Origin: an uncultured Flavobacteriaceae bacterium
GTDB taxonomy: Bacteria > Bacteroidota > Bacteroidia > Flavobacteriales > Flavobacteriaceae
NCBI GenBank assembly: GCA_947489085.1
Contig: CANLCJ010000001.1
Location: 62,001 to 126,000, forward strand
Direction of reading: 5' to 3'
DNA: 64,000 nucleotides
Shown: one piece after another, positions 7,547 through 17,497 of the stretch
Position numbering within the stretch: position 1 is the stretch's first letter
Layout of the letters: each line of letters begins with the position of its first letter
Translations under genes and position numbers: made by a program
Notes under the pieces: model-generated
The model's database searches: none
What the model was told of the DNA's origin: nothing
Seen by the model: the letters and a program-made list of their open reading frames with translations, nothing else

Positions 7547-9502
7547 ATGAAATTTAAATTACTTGCTTTAAGTCTTACTTTGTTTTTAAGTGCCTTAGGT
7601 TCTAGCCAATCTCTAAAAAAAGAAGTTTTGTTTAAGGTTGAAGACACGCCGGTTTATATGTCGGAGTTTATTAGAGTTTATAATAAAAATTTAAATTTAG
7701 TACAAGACGATTCGCAAAAGGACGTGGATGCGTATTTAAAATTATTTATAAATTACAAGTTAAAGTTAAAAGAAGCCAGAGCTAAAGATTTACATAAAAA
7801 AGAAACTTATGTTAAAGAGCTGAAAAAGTATAAAAAGCAACTTACCAAAAATTACATTACAGACCATAAGGTTACAGAAGCGTTGATAAAGGAAGCTTAC
7901 GAGAATGTAACACACGATGTTAAAGCAAACCACATCTTAGTACGTGTAGACGACAACGCAAAACCAGAAGACACTTTAAAAGCTTACAACGCTATTGTAG
8001 CGTTAAGAAATAGAACTTTAAAAGAAGGTTTTGTGCCTGTACAAAAAGAAATCCATAATGGTACAACACGTTTTGGAGAAGAATTAGGGTGGTTTTCAGG
8101 GTTTAGAATGGTATATAATTTCGAAAAAGTAGCATTTAGCACTCCTGTAGATAGTATATCTCAACCATTTAGAACGCGATTTGGGTACCACATCGTTAAG
8201 GTTTTAGACAAACGTAAAGGTAGAGGTAAGCGTACAGTAAAGCATTTAATGATTAAAAAGAGTAACGATAGTACAGATGCTGCAAAAACACGTATAGACG
8301 AGTTATATAAAAAAATAGAGCAAGGTGAAGAGTTTGAGGCTTTAGCCAAGCAATTTTCTGATGATGAAATATCTGCACCAGAAGGTGGCCTTATAAAACC
8401 GTTTGGCAGTGGCGATTTAAGTGTTCCAGAATTCGAAGAGGCTGCTTTTTCTTTAAAAGAAAAGGGAGAAATATCTAAACCCGTTAAAACCCAATTTGGA
8501 TGGCATATTATTAAACTGGAAGACATAATACCTCTGTCTTCTTTCGAAGACTCGAAATCAAGTTTAGAGAATAAAGTAAAAAGAGACACACGCTCTAGCC
8601 TTATAGAGGATGCGTTAATAGATAAATTAAAGCGTAAGTATAAGGTTGAAACACCAAACCTAGACTATTTTACGTCATTGTTAAATGAAAACTTTTATAA
8701 GAGACAATGGGCACTTCCAGAAACTTTTAAAGCTAAAGACGTTTTTGTTAGCCTTAAGGATAAAAAACTTTTAAATGAGGATTTTGGAGCGTATTTAGAG
8801 ACCTACCAACGTAGAAACTCAAAAAAATCTTCTTTTAGTGCTATTGTTAAAAAGGCCTACGATCTTTACATTGCAAGAGAACTAAAAATAGCTGAAGAGG
8901 AAAATTTAGAATACGAAAACGAAGATTACGCACACATTTTAAACGAATACAGAGAAGGCTTGTTATTATTCGATTTAATGGAAAGTACAATCTGGCAAGC
9001 TGCTAAAACCGATTCTGTGGCTATAAAATCTTATTTCGATGCTAATAAAGCCCAGTATTACTGGCCTGAGCGCGTTGTTGCAGAAGTAGCATCTTCCTCT
9101 TCAAAAAAGAATATTAAAAAAGCAGCAAAATTAATGAAAGCTCATACAGCTACAGAAGCAATTAAAAAGCAACTTAACAGCAATGGCAATATAAATGTAA
9201 TTTTTACAAAAGATACCATGAGCTTAGCGCACCAAGCCTTGCCTAAAGATTTCGACATAAAAGCTGGTGTGTCTAAAATATACAAACATAACAAAGGTTA
9301 TATTGTAGCAAACGTGGCTCAGGTGATACCGAAAAAACAAAAAGCTTTCGAAGCGGTAAAAGGTGTTGTAATAAACGATTACCAAAACCATAAAGAAAAC
9401 ATGTGGTTAGAAGAATTGAGAAATAAATACAAAGTTGTTATAAATCAAGACGTATTGGCAAAAACCAAGACCAAAATTAAAACAGACAGTGCTACTAAAT
9501 AA
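7547..9502 (+). CDS. Periplasmic peptidyl-prolyl isomerase, two parvulin domains
   Basis: 651 aa with a signal peptide (MKFKLLALSLTLFLSALGSSQ). Two PpiC/parvulin domains follow: about residues 125-225 (KANHILVRVDD ... FRTRFGYHIVKVLDKR) and 228-330 (VKHLMIKKSNDS ... VKTQFGWHIIKLED). A helical SurA-like N-terminal segment and a long C-terminal helical region flank them. It probably folds outer-membrane or secreted proteins in the periplasm. It is the first gene of a PPIase operon that overlaps the following lipoprotein gene by 14 nt and leads to a SurA-like gene and moxR. Confidence 0.92.
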   Translation: MKFKLLALSLTLFLSALGSSQSLKKEVLFKVEDTPVYMSEFIRVYNKNLNLVQDDSQKDVDAYLKLFINYKLKLKEARAKDLHKKETYVKELKKYKKQLTKNYITDHKVTEALIKEAYENVTHDVKANHILVRVDDNAKPEDTLKAYNAIVALRNRTLKEGFVPVQKEIHNGTTRFGEELGWFSGFRMVYNFEKVAFSTPVDSISQPFRTRFGYHIVKVLDKRKGRGKRTVKHLMIKKSNDSTDAAKTRIDELYKKIEQGEEFEALAKQFSDDEISAPEGGLIKPFGSGDLSVPEFEEAAFSLKEKGEISKPVKTQFGWHIIKLEDIIPLSSFEDSKSSLENKVKRDTRSSLIEDALIDKLKRKYKVETPNLDYFTSLLNENFYKRQWALPETFKAKDVFVSLKDKKLLNEDFGAYLETYQRRNSKKSSFSAIVKKAYDLYIARELKIAEEENLEYENEDYAHILNEYREGLLLFDLMESTIWQAAKTDSVAIKSYFDANKAQYYWPERVVAEVASSSSKKNIKKAAKLMKAHTATEAIKKQLNSNGNINVIFTKDTMSLAHQALPKDFDIKAGVSKIYKHNKGYIVANVAQVIPKKQKAFEAVKGVVINDYQNHKENMWLEELRNKYKVVINQDVLAKTKTKIKTDSATK

Positions 9503-10346
9503 ATTGTTCTTAATTGCAGCCCTAATAGTTACAGTAACATCGTGTAATATTTTTAAAAATGAAGACGAAAGAATACCTATAGCTAGAGTAAACGAAAACT
9601 ATTTATACGAGGAAGATTTAAGTGCTATTGTTTTAGATGGTATGTCTAAAACAGACAGCACGTTAGTTGTGCAAAGCTTTATAAACAAATGGGCTACACA
9701 ACAACTTCTTGTAGATGGTGCCCAAATAAACTTAAGCGAGACAAAACAGGAAAACTTTAAAAAATTAGTAACCCAGTACCGAAAAGACTTATTAAGTAAA
9801 GCGTATTTAGAAGCTCTGGTTTATAAAAATTTGGATACAGTGGTTTCTAACGAAGAGGCAGAGCTGTATTACAACTCACATAAAGACGTTTTTAAACTTA
9901 ATGAAGAATTGATAAAGTTTAGATACATTCATGTAGATAAAACAATTCTTAATTTTGAAGCAATTAAAAGTCATTTTAGAAATTTTACGACAGAAGATCA
10001 AGATGCGCTTGAGTCTATGACTATCCAATTTAAATCCTACTCTTTAAACGATTCTATTTGGGTAAGGCTACAGCAGGTAGTAGCAAAAATACCACCTGTT
10101 AACTTAGACAATAAAAACGAACTGTTAAAAAAATCTAATTTTATACAGCTCAAAGATTCATTAGGAGTATATTTGATGCAAATTAAGGATGTTTTAAAGC
10201 GAAATGAAACAGCCCCTTTGGCCTACGTAAGACCTACAATTCATCAAATTGTAATTAATAAGAGGAAGCTGGAATTCATTAAGAAATTAGAAAAAGATAT
10301 CACAAAAGATGCTATTAAAAATAAACAATTTGAAATATACAATTAA
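9489..10346 (+). CDS. PPIase-operon lipoprotein (SurA/PrsA-like, no rotamase core)
   Basis: 285 aa. A GTG at 9489 gives VLLNKLFLIAALIVTVTSC, a lipoprotein signal with the lipobox Cys at residue 19; a TTG at 9504 is an alternative start. The remainder is mostly helical and resembles the chaperone part of SurA/PrsA, without a recognisable parvulin core. It overlaps the upstream PPIase gene by 14 nt and the SurA-like gene downstream by 38 nt, so the three are translated together. Probably a membrane-anchored partner in periplasmic folding. Confidence 0.82.
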   Translation: MLLNKLFLIAALIVTVTSCNIFKNEDERIPIARVNENYLYEEDLSAIVLDGMSKTDSTLVVQSFINKWATQQLLVDGAQINLSETKQENFKKLVTQYRKDLLSKAYLEALVYKNLDTVVSNEEAELYYNSHKDVFKLNEELIKFRYIHVDKTILNFEAIKSHFRNFTTEDQDALESMTIQFKSYSLNDSIWVRLQQVVAKIPPVNLDNKNELLKKSNFIQLKDSLGVYLMQIKDVLKRNETAPLAYVRPTIHQIVINKRKLEFIKKLEKDITKDAIKNKQFEIYN

Positions 10347-11769
10347 TCTAAAACTCGTTGTTTTTTTTCTGTTTACAGGCTTGTTTACAAGTTATGCACA
10401 AGAAATTATTGAAGAAGAAGTAGTAACCACAGAAACTTTAATAAATACAGCACCTAAAGACTCTGTACAAGCATTTAAAAAATTAAAAGTAGATGCTGTA
10501 GCAGGTGTAGTGGGAGAGTATATTGTTTTAAACTCCGACGTAGATAAGGAATTTCTACAATTGGAAGCCTCTGGTGTAAATACAGAAGACATTACGCGTT
10601 GCCAAATATTTGGAAAATTATTAGAGAATAAACTTTACGCACACCACGCTATACAAGATAGTATTATAGTTTCTAATGCCGAAGTTAGGCAGCAGGTAGA
10701 TTACCAATTACAGCAATTTTTGGCTCAAGTAAACGGAGATATAGATCGACTTTTAAAAATATACAAGAAAGATAGTGAAGAAAGTCTACGTGAAGAAATG
10801 TTTAAAACAAACAAAGATTTAATGCTGTCTCAGCGTATGCAGAGAAAAGTAATTAACGATATAGAAATAACACCAGAAGAAGTAAGGCAATTTTTTAATA
10901 AAATACCAGAAGACGAACGCCCAAACTTTGGTACAGAATTAAAAGTGGCTCAAATTGTTATAGAACCTAAAGTGTCTAAAGAAGACAAACAAAAGGTTAT
11001 AGATAAACTAAACGAATACAAAAGAGACGTGGAAGAGAATGGCTCTAGTTTTAGATCTAAAGTAATATTATATGGCCAAGATCCAGGTATCAAACAATCA
11101 GACTACATTTACACCTTAAACAGGAAGAAGCCAAGAATGGTAAAAGAATTTAGAGACGTTGCCTTTGGCTTACAAGAAGGCGAAATTTCTGAGCCTTTTG
11201 AGACAGATTTTGGATTTCATATTGTATATTGTGAGAAAATTAGAGGTCAAGAGCACGATATAAGTCATGTGCTTTTAATACCTAAAGTATCATCAGACGC
11301 TGTAAAAACGGCCAGAGATAGAATTAAAAGTGTAAAAGAGAAAATTGAAGCAGGCGCTATTACTTTTGAAGAGGCAGCTAAAGAAGTTAGTGATGAAAAA
11401 GAGACAAAATTTAACGGCGGAAAATTAATAAATCCAGAAACTCAAGATTATAATTTTGAGTTAACGCGTATGGATCCAGAATTGTACGCTCAAATACAAG
11501 ACCTAAAAGAAGGAGAGATAAGTAAGGTTATTCCAGAAAGAGACCGAACAAATAAACTTAAATTTAAGTTGTTAAAGGTTTCAGACCGTACAGAAGACCA
11601 TAAAGCAAATTATGCCAAAGACTTTTTAAAAATAAAGAAACTGGCATTAAACGAAAAGAAAATCAAAGCTATAGAAAAGTGGCAAGCCGAAAAGATAGAA
11701 GACACTTATATTAAAATTTCTGGTGAAATGGAGTCTTGCGAATTTTCCAGTAATTGGTTAAAAAAATAA
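10309..11769 (+). CDS. SurA-like peptidyl-prolyl isomerase
   Basis: 486 aa from ATG 10309, or 479 aa from TTG 10330, which would give a cleaner signal peptide (KYTINLKLVVFFLFTGLFTS). SurA-type layout: an N-terminal chaperone segment (VAGVVGEYIVLNSDVDKEF), a parvulin domain about residues 210-300 (LKVAQIVIEPK ... ETDFGFHIVYCEK) and a second from about 305 (HDISHVLLIPK). SurA escorts unfolded beta-barrel proteins to the BAM complex. It is third in the operon and is followed 7 nt later by the MoxR ATPase gene. Confidence 0.9.
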   Translation: MLLKINNLKYTINLKLVVFFLFTGLFTSYAQEIIEEEVVTTETLINTAPKDSVQAFKKLKVDAVAGVVGEYIVLNSDVDKEFLQLEASGVNTEDITRCQIFGKLLENKLYAHHAIQDSIIVSNAEVRQQVDYQLQQFLAQVNGDIDRLLKIYKKDSEESLREEMFKTNKDLMLSQRMQRKVINDIEITPEEVRQFFNKIPEDERPNFGTELKVAQIVIEPKVSKEDKQKVIDKLNEYKRDVEENGSSFRSKVILYGQDPGIKQSDYIYTLNRKKPRMVKEFRDVAFGLQEGEISEPFETDFGFHIVYCEKIRGQEHDISHVLLIPKVSSDAVKTARDRIKSVKEKIEAGAITFEEAAKEVSDEKETKFNGGKLINPETQDYNFELTRMDPELYAQIQDLKEGEISKVIPERDRTNKLKFKLLKVSDRTEDHKANYAKDFLKIKKLALNEKKIKAIEKWQAEKIEDTYIKISGEMESCEFSSNWLKK

Positions 11770-11776
11770 AAAATCT

Positions 11777-12730
11777 ATGTCAGACGTTGCTGTAATAGAA
11801 CAGTTTGTTACAAAATATAAAGCCTTAAGGCAAGAAATAGCAAAAGTCATCATCGGTCAAGATGAGGTTGTAAATCAAATTTTAATATCAGTATTTTCAG
11901 GAGGGCATTCTTTGCTTATAGGCGTTCCCGGTTTGGCAAAAACCTTAATGGTAAATACAATAGCTCAGGCTTTAGGTTTAAACTTTAAGCGTATACAATT
12001 TACACCAGATTTAATGCCGAGTGATATTTTGGGCAGCGAAATTTTAGATGAAGATCGCAATTTTAAATTTGTTAAAGGGCCAATATTCTCTAACATTATA
12101 CTGGCAGACGAAATTAACAGGACACCACCTAAAACACAAGCGGCGCTACTAGAAGCTATGCAAGAGCGTGCGGTAACAGTAGCAGGCCATCATTACAAAT
12201 TAGATTTGCCCTACTTTGTATTAGCCACACAAAACCCGATAGAGCAAGAAGGGACTTACCCTTTGCCAGAAGCACAGCTAGACCGTTTTATGTTTGCTAT
12301 TAATCTTGAGTACCCTACCTTCGAAGAAGAGGTTGAGGTTGTAAAGGCAACAACGACAGACAAAAAACCTACAGTAAATGCTTTATTTACAGCTAAAGAC
12401 ATTGTAAATTATCAAAATGTAATACGCCGTATACCTGTGGCAGATAACGTTGTAGAATATGCGGTAAAAATAGTGGGTAAAACACGCCCTAAAGCAGAGA
12501 CTGTAGCAGATTTGGTAAAGCAATACATAGATTGGGGTGCTGGACCAAGAGCCTCTCAAAATTTAATACTAGCTGCAAAAACACATGCTGTAATACAGGG
12601 TAAATTTTCACCAGATATCGAAGATGTGCAGGCCGTAGCTATAAGTATACTAAGACATCGTATTATAAAAAATTACAAGGCAGAAGCCGAGGGCATTTCC
12701 GAAGAACAAATTATTAAAAGCTTATTTTAG
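11777..12730 (+). CDS. MoxR-family AAA+ ATPase
   Basis: 317 aa. Walker A GVPGLAKT is near residue 52, Walker B ILADEINRTPPKTQAALLEAM near 109-129, followed by sensor 1 (LATQNPIEQEGTYPLPEAQLDRF). MoxR ATPases act with von Willebrand-factor-A proteins as chaperones for cofactor insertion or envelope complexes, and their usual DUF58/VWA partners are not found next to this copy. It is the last gene of the PPIase run, 7 nt after the surA-like stop. The next gene is on the opposite strand. Confidence 0.93.
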   Translation: MSDVAVIEQFVTKYKALRQEIAKVIIGQDEVVNQILISVFSGGHSLLIGVPGLAKTLMVNTIAQALGLNFKRIQFTPDLMPSDILGSEILDEDRNFKFVKGPIFSNIILADEINRTPPKTQAALLEAMQERAVTVAGHHYKLDLPYFVLATQNPIEQEGTYPLPEAQLDRFMFAINLEYPTFEEEVEVVKATTTDKKPTVNALFTAKDIVNYQNVIRRIPVADNVVEYAVKIVGKTRPKAETVADLVKQYIDWGAGPRASQNLILAAKTHAVIQGKFSPDIEDVQAVAISILRHRIIKNYKAEAEGISEEQIIKSLF

Positions 12731-12794
12731 ATAAGTTACTTTATACTTTTGTTAATACACTTTTGGGTGTTTAGATACAAAAGCGATGAAGCAA

Positions 12795-13823
12795 TTAACG
12801 GTCTAAAACAATAAGCCCTTCCTGTAAATCTGCAATAACAATATACTCAGAGTTTACAGCGACACCTCTAGCTTGTCTTATCGCATTTACAGTAAGCCTA
12901 CTTAAAGCATTAGTGTTAGGATTTAATATACTAACCACGTTGCTTGTTGTGCCTACAGTAAAAAGTAAAGTGCCATCTGTAGCAATATTAATGGGTTGGT
13001 AACCCAAATTTATAGTAGAAATGGCATTATCATTATTTAAGTCGACAACTTGTATACCATTAACAGCAAAGTGTGCTACATAAAGCCTGTCGTTTAAAAA
13101 TTCACTTTCTAAAGGAAAATTAGCAGGCGCAATAAGAGAAAAACCTCCAGTAAATTGCTGCGAAGCCAATTCTATAACATTGGGAATATTAAGAACAGTA
13201 CCATCAGCATTAAAATCGACAATTTGAATGCCCCAATTGGTAACCAAACCTAAATCTTGAGAATAAAAAGCGCGAATACCAGTAGCAGTTTCCACCACAT
13301 GAACATCGGGGTTTCCTGTAACACGATCTACCTCAGTAATGCCATTATTTATCAGATTAAAATCTCCAGTATTAAAATTATAAACCTGAGTGTCGCTGGT
13401 TCTAGATCCGGCAGAAACAACAACAACGCCATTGGCAGCACCCACGCCAGAAAAAATGGCAAAATTAGTTTGGGTAGAAGCAATAAGGTTTGGAGCAAAA
13501 GGATCTGTGAGACTTAAGGCTTGCAAAAGTGTTCTCGATTGTACAAATAAATTTTGAGTGCTAGCATCTATAGCAATATCATCGGCAGCAACAGGTATGG
13601 CATTGCGGCTACCATTCTCTAAATTCACGATTTCGATTTGATCTCCACACGCACCATAAGCATAACCGTTAAAAATAACCACATTGGTACAGCCCTCGGT
13701 CGTAAAGTCAGCATCTCCAGAAGATAGAGGATTGTCATCATCATCATCATCTCCAGAACTACAAGATGTATTTAATAAAGTAAAACTGGTAAAAATGAAA
13801 AATAATAAAAATAAACGCTTCAT
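12795..13823 (-). CDS. Beta-propeller lipoprotein (LVIVD-like)
   Basis: 342 aa. The lipoprotein signal ends in LLNTSC and is followed by SSGDDDDDD, the acidic +2 region that acts as a surface export signal for Bacteroidota lipoproteins. The body has repeated blades such as AYGACGDQIEIVNLENG, LFVQSRTLLQALSLTDP, LYVAHFAVNGIQVVDLNND and YIVIADLQEGLIVLDR, a seven-bladed-propeller pattern like LVIVD repeats. No catalytic site is evident. It is a single-gene unit transcribed towards moxR. Probably a surface-exposed binding protein of unknown ligand. Confidence 0.8.
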   Translation of the reverse strand: MKRLFLLFFIFTSFTLLNTSCSSGDDDDDDNPLSSGDADFTTEGCTNVVIFNGYAYGACGDQIEIVNLENGSRNAIPVAADDIAIDASTQNLFVQSRTLLQALSLTDPFAPNLIASTQTNFAIFSGVGAANGVVVVSAGSRTSDTQVYNFNTGDFNLINNGITEVDRVTGNPDVHVVETATGIRAFYSQDLGLVTNWGIQIVDFNADGTVLNIPNVIELASQQFTGGFSLIAPANFPLESEFLNDRLYVAHFAVNGIQVVDLNNDNAISTINLGYQPINIATDGTLLFTVGTTSNVVSILNPNTNALSRLTVNAIRQARGVAVNSEYIVIADLQEGLIVLDR

Positions 13824-14223
13824 AATATAAAAAGATAAACAGCAGTTAATGCATAATTTGTGTTAAAACATTAGTGTGCGGTTTTACTAAAAGCTTACTT
13901 GAAAACGGAAACTAAAGCGTAAAGCTCAATTATATACCAGTTGTAAGTACATTACAATTCAATACTTTTAAAACCATAGTATTAGTGTTTTAGAGGTGTT
14001 TTAAAGGTAAACAGGCAACGATTTTACAAAAAAGCACACAGTTTTAAATTGTTTGCAGTTAATCATGTTTTAATAGATTATAGTTACCAATTCGTTAGAA
14101 ATCAGGCTGTACTTTTAGAAAAAAAACAAACATATGCAGTATTAAGAACACTATATATAAATACGTATTAATACGTAATTTTTATTTTGGTAATATTTTT
14201 AAATCTATCTTTAAATATCGTAA
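13824..14223. other. Intergenic region between the propeller lipoprotein and acnB
   Basis: The two flanking genes diverge. Apart from the acnB promoter at its right end I find no open frame over about 10 codons with a plausible start and no strong hairpin. It must also contain the lipoprotein promoter, which I cannot assign. Confidence 0.4.
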
Positions 14224-14254
14224 TTTGCGTGGTTAAAAAAATAATATATATTTG
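14224..14254 (+). promoter_or_regulatory. Putative acnB promoter (flavobacterial consensus)
   Basis: TTTG at 14224-14227 and TATATTTG (TAnnTTTG) at 14247-14254 are separated by 19 bp, the known Flavobacteriia spacing. The start site would be near 14260, leaving a leader of roughly 95 nt before acnB. Confidence 0.65.
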
Positions 14255-14355
14255 AAAACTTTTAAAATTATAAAGTAAGATTGGAATAGAAAAAGCCAAC
14301 ATCTTACAAACCAAAAAGTTTTCCACAAGTTAAAACTATCGAAAAGCCTTCTATT

Positions 14356-17136
14356 ATGAATATTTATAAAGATTACATCAAGGAAATTGAAGACAGAAAA
14401 GCACAGGGACTTCACCCAAAACCTATTGATGGAAGTGAATTATTAAGCGCAATTATAGCGCAAATTAAAGACGCTGACAATAAGTACAGGGAAGATTCTC
14501 TTAAGTTTTTTATCTACAATGTGTTGCCAGGTACAACAAGTGCCGCTAGCGTTAAAGCTAAATTTTTAAAAGAAATTATCCTTGGTGAATCTGTTTTAGA
14601 AGAAATAAGTCCAGCATTTGCGTTAGAACAATTAGCGCACATGAAAGGAGGTCCATCTGTAGAAGTGCTTTTAGATTTGGCTTTGGGAGAAGATAAAGCG
14701 ATAGCAGAAGATGCTGCAAAAGTATTAAAAACACAAGTTTTTCTTTACGAAGCAGATATAGAGCGTTTAGAAAATGCGCATAATAGCGGTAATGCAATTG
14801 CAACAGAAATATTGAAAAGCTATGCACAAGCAGAGTTTTTTACAAAACTTCCAGAGGTTGAAGAAGAGATAAAAGTTGTAACATATGTAGCAGGTGTAGG
14901 AGATATTTCTACAGATTTATTGTCGCCAGGAGCAGATGCACACTCTAGATCAGATCGTGAACTGCACGGCCAATGTATTTTCGAACATAACCAAGACATG
15001 CAAAAAGAAGTGCTAGAGTTAAAAGCACAGCACCCAGACAAGCGTATAATGTTACTTGCAGAAAAAGGCACAATGGGTGTGGGGTCTTCAAGAATGTCTG
15101 GTGTAAACAATGTTGCCTTATGGACGGGAGTATCTTCAAGTCCCTACGTACCATTTATAAACATAGCACCGGTAATAGCAGGAACAAATGGTATAGCACC
15201 AATATTTTTAACTACAGTAGGTGTAACAGGAGGTATCGGCATCGATTTAAAAAACTGGGTGCAGCAAAAAGATGAAAACGGTAATACCATTGTAGATAAA
15301 GATGGAGAGCCTATTTTAAAAGAAGTATATTCTGTTAAAACAGGAACAGTATTAACCATTAATACCAAAACAAAAAAATTATACAACGGGGATACAGAGC
15401 TTAAAGATATTTCTACAGCATTAACGCCTCAAAAAATGGAATTTATTAAGGCTGGAGGGTCTTATGCGGTTGTTTTTGGAAAAAAATTACAAACTATAGC
15501 CTGTAAAATTTTAGGGATAGACATTCCACAAGTATATGCACCATCAAAAGAAATTTCTATTGAAGGCCAAGGGTTAACTGCTGTTGAAAAAATATTTAAT
15601 AAAAATGCTGTTGGAACTACGCCAGGTAAAACCTTGCACGCAGGTTCTAATGTTAGAGTAGAAGTAAACATTGTAGGTTCTCAAGATACTACAGGGTTAA
15701 TGACGTCTCAAGAATTAGAGATGATGGCAGCAACAATTATTTCTCCAATAGTAGATGCAGGTTACCAATCTGGTTGCCACACAGCTTCTGTTTGGGATGA
15801 CAAATCGAAAGCCAACATACCACGATTAATGAAGTTTATGAACGACTTCGGATTAATTACGGGTAGAGATCCTAAAGGGCAATACCATGCTATGACAGAT
15901 GTTATACATAAGGTGTTGAATGATATTACTGTAGACGATTGGGATATTATTATAGGTGGAGATTCGCATACACGTATGTCTAAAGGTGTTGCTTTTGGAG
16001 CAGATTCTGGAACAGTAGCATTAGCTTTAGCCACGGGTGAAGCTACAATGCCAATCCCAGAATCAGTTAAAGTAACTTTTAAAGGCGACATGAAATCTTA
16101 TATGGATTTTCGTGATGTTGTACACGCCACACAACAACAAATGTTAAAGCAATATGGCGGAGAAAACGTATTCCAAGGGCGTATAATCGAAGTTCATATA
16201 GGAACGTTAACAGCAGATCAAGCCTTTACATTTACAGATTGGACTGCAGAAATGAAAGCCAAGGCCTCTATTTGTATTTCAGAAGAAGAAACATTAATAG
16301 AATCCTTAGAAATAGCAAGAGATCGTATCCAAATCATGATAGATAAAGGTATGGATAACGAAAAACAAATGCTAAAAGGTTTAGTAGACAAAGCAAACAG
16401 TAGAATACAAGAATTAAAACTAGGCACTAAATTGGCTTTAAAACCAGACGCAGATGCCAAGTATTATGCCGAAGTAGTTATTGATTTGGATGAAATTGCA
16501 GAACCAATGATTGCAGATCCAGATGTACATAACGAAGATGTTTCTAAGCGTTACACACACGATACCATTCGTCCTTTATCGTATTACGGTGGTACAAAAA
16601 AAGTAGATTTAGCCTTTGTAGGATCTTGTATGGTACATAAAGGCGATATGAAAATTTTAGCCCAAATGCTAAAAAATATAGAAGCCCAAAACGGTAAAGT
16701 GGAATTTAAGGCACCACTAGTTGTTGCGCCTCCAACATACAATATAGTAGACGAGTTAAAAGCAGAAGGCGATTGGGAAGTATTACAAAAGTATTCTGGT
16801 TTCGAGTTTGATGATAGCGCACCTAAAGGTTTAGCAAGAACTAAATATGAAAACTTATTGTATTTAGAGCGTCCAGGGTGTAACCTATGTATGGGTAACC
16901 AAGAAAAGGCAGAACCAGGAGATACAGTAATGGCAACATCTACACGTTTATTCCAAGGCCGAGTAGTAAAAGATTCTGGCGAGAAAAAAGGAGAATCTTT
17001 ATTATCTTCTACACCAGTAGTGGTATTGTCTGCCGTTTTAGGTAGAACACCAACAATGGCAGAATACGAAGCTGCCGTAGAAGGGATTGTATTAACAAAA
17101 TTCAAGCCCTCTCAAAAACAATTAGTAGTAATGTAA
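14356..17136 (+). CDS. acnB: Aconitate hydratase B (bifunctional, 2-methylisocitrate dehydratase type)
   Basis: 926 aa. AcnB layout: N-terminal helical HEAT-like domain (about 1-160), the swivelling domain 4 placed early, then the three catalytic domains. The [4Fe-4S] ligands are visible: C758 in GSCMVHKGDMK and C842/C845 in the GCNLCMGNQ motif. It interconverts citrate and isocitrate in the TCA cycle and can act on 2-methyl-cis-aconitate. It is transcribed alone, with its own promoter and a strong terminator, and is followed by a second, unrelated-type aconitase. The start fits the family N-terminus (MNIYKDYIKEIEDRKAQGLHPKP). Confidence 0.97.
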   Translation: MNIYKDYIKEIEDRKAQGLHPKPIDGSELLSAIIAQIKDADNKYREDSLKFFIYNVLPGTTSAASVKAKFLKEIILGESVLEEISPAFALEQLAHMKGGPSVEVLLDLALGEDKAIAEDAAKVLKTQVFLYEADIERLENAHNSGNAIATEILKSYAQAEFFTKLPEVEEEIKVVTYVAGVGDISTDLLSPGADAHSRSDRELHGQCIFEHNQDMQKEVLELKAQHPDKRIMLLAEKGTMGVGSSRMSGVNNVALWTGVSSSPYVPFINIAPVIAGTNGIAPIFLTTVGVTGGIGIDLKNWVQQKDENGNTIVDKDGEPILKEVYSVKTGTVLTINTKTKKLYNGDTELKDISTALTPQKMEFIKAGGSYAVVFGKKLQTIACKILGIDIPQVYAPSKEISIEGQGLTAVEKIFNKNAVGTTPGKTLHAGSNVRVEVNIVGSQDTTGLMTSQELEMMAATIISPIVDAGYQSGCHTASVWDDKSKANIPRLMKFMNDFGLITGRDPKGQYHAMTDVIHKVLNDITVDDWDIIIGGDSHTRMSKGVAFGADSGTVALALATGEATMPIPESVKVTFKGDMKSYMDFRDVVHATQQQMLKQYGGENVFQGRIIEVHIGTLTADQAFTFTDWTAEMKAKASICISEEETLIESLEIARDRIQIMIDKGMDNEKQMLKGLVDKANSRIQELKLGTKLALKPDADAKYYAEVVIDLDEIAEPMIADPDVHNEDVSKRYTHDTIRPLSYYGGTKKVDLAFVGSCMVHKGDMKILAQMLKNIEAQNGKVEFKAPLVVAPPTYNIVDELKAEGDWEVLQKYSGFEFDDSAPKGLARTKYENLLYLERPGCNLCMGNQEKAEPGDTVMATSTRLFQGRVVKDSGEKKGESLLSSTPVVVLSAVLGRTPTMAEYEAAVEGIVLTKFKPSQKQLVVM

Positions 17137-17163
17137 TTTACATACGGCATTAATAAACTAAAG

Positions 17164-17194
17164 AAAAGCCCGAGCATTACAGCTCGGGCTTTTT
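17164..17194 (+). terminator. acnB terminator
   Basis: Perfect 12-bp stem AAAAGCCCGAGC / GCTCGGGCTTTT with a 6-nt loop and a T-run, 27 nt after the acnB stop: a textbook intrinsic terminator. Confidence 0.93.
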
Positions 17195-17497
17195 CTATAT
17201 AACTTGTTTTTTGGAGCATCCATATCCTTAAAAAGGCCAAAATAGTATTGGCATACAATTTAAATTCAGAAATAATAAAAGAAGCCGTAGATCTCAGCTT
17301 TACGCAAGAGCGATAGTTCTGTTATAAAACATAATAAGCTGAAAAATGGCCAGTGTAGAAATGCAAAATATTTAAAGAAAAAAGTGTAAGTGCCAGTTAG
17401 CAATACAGACAAAAAAAGCATAACAATTTAAGGCTTTTAAACCGATAGCCAATTTTGTATATTAGACCACTAAGTAATCAAAAATAAAAAGTAACCT
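17195..17497. other. Intergenic region between the two aconitase genes
   Basis: About 300 bp. It contains a 33-codon open stretch without a usable start (ending at a TAG near 17311) but no convincing gene. The promoter of the downstream aconitase should lie here. I could not identify a consensus -33/-7 pair. Confidence 0.35.

Noticed and set aside
16584-17105. 173-codon minus-strand frame
   Set aside because: Shadow of acnB, whose cluster-ligand motifs are in the opposite frame.
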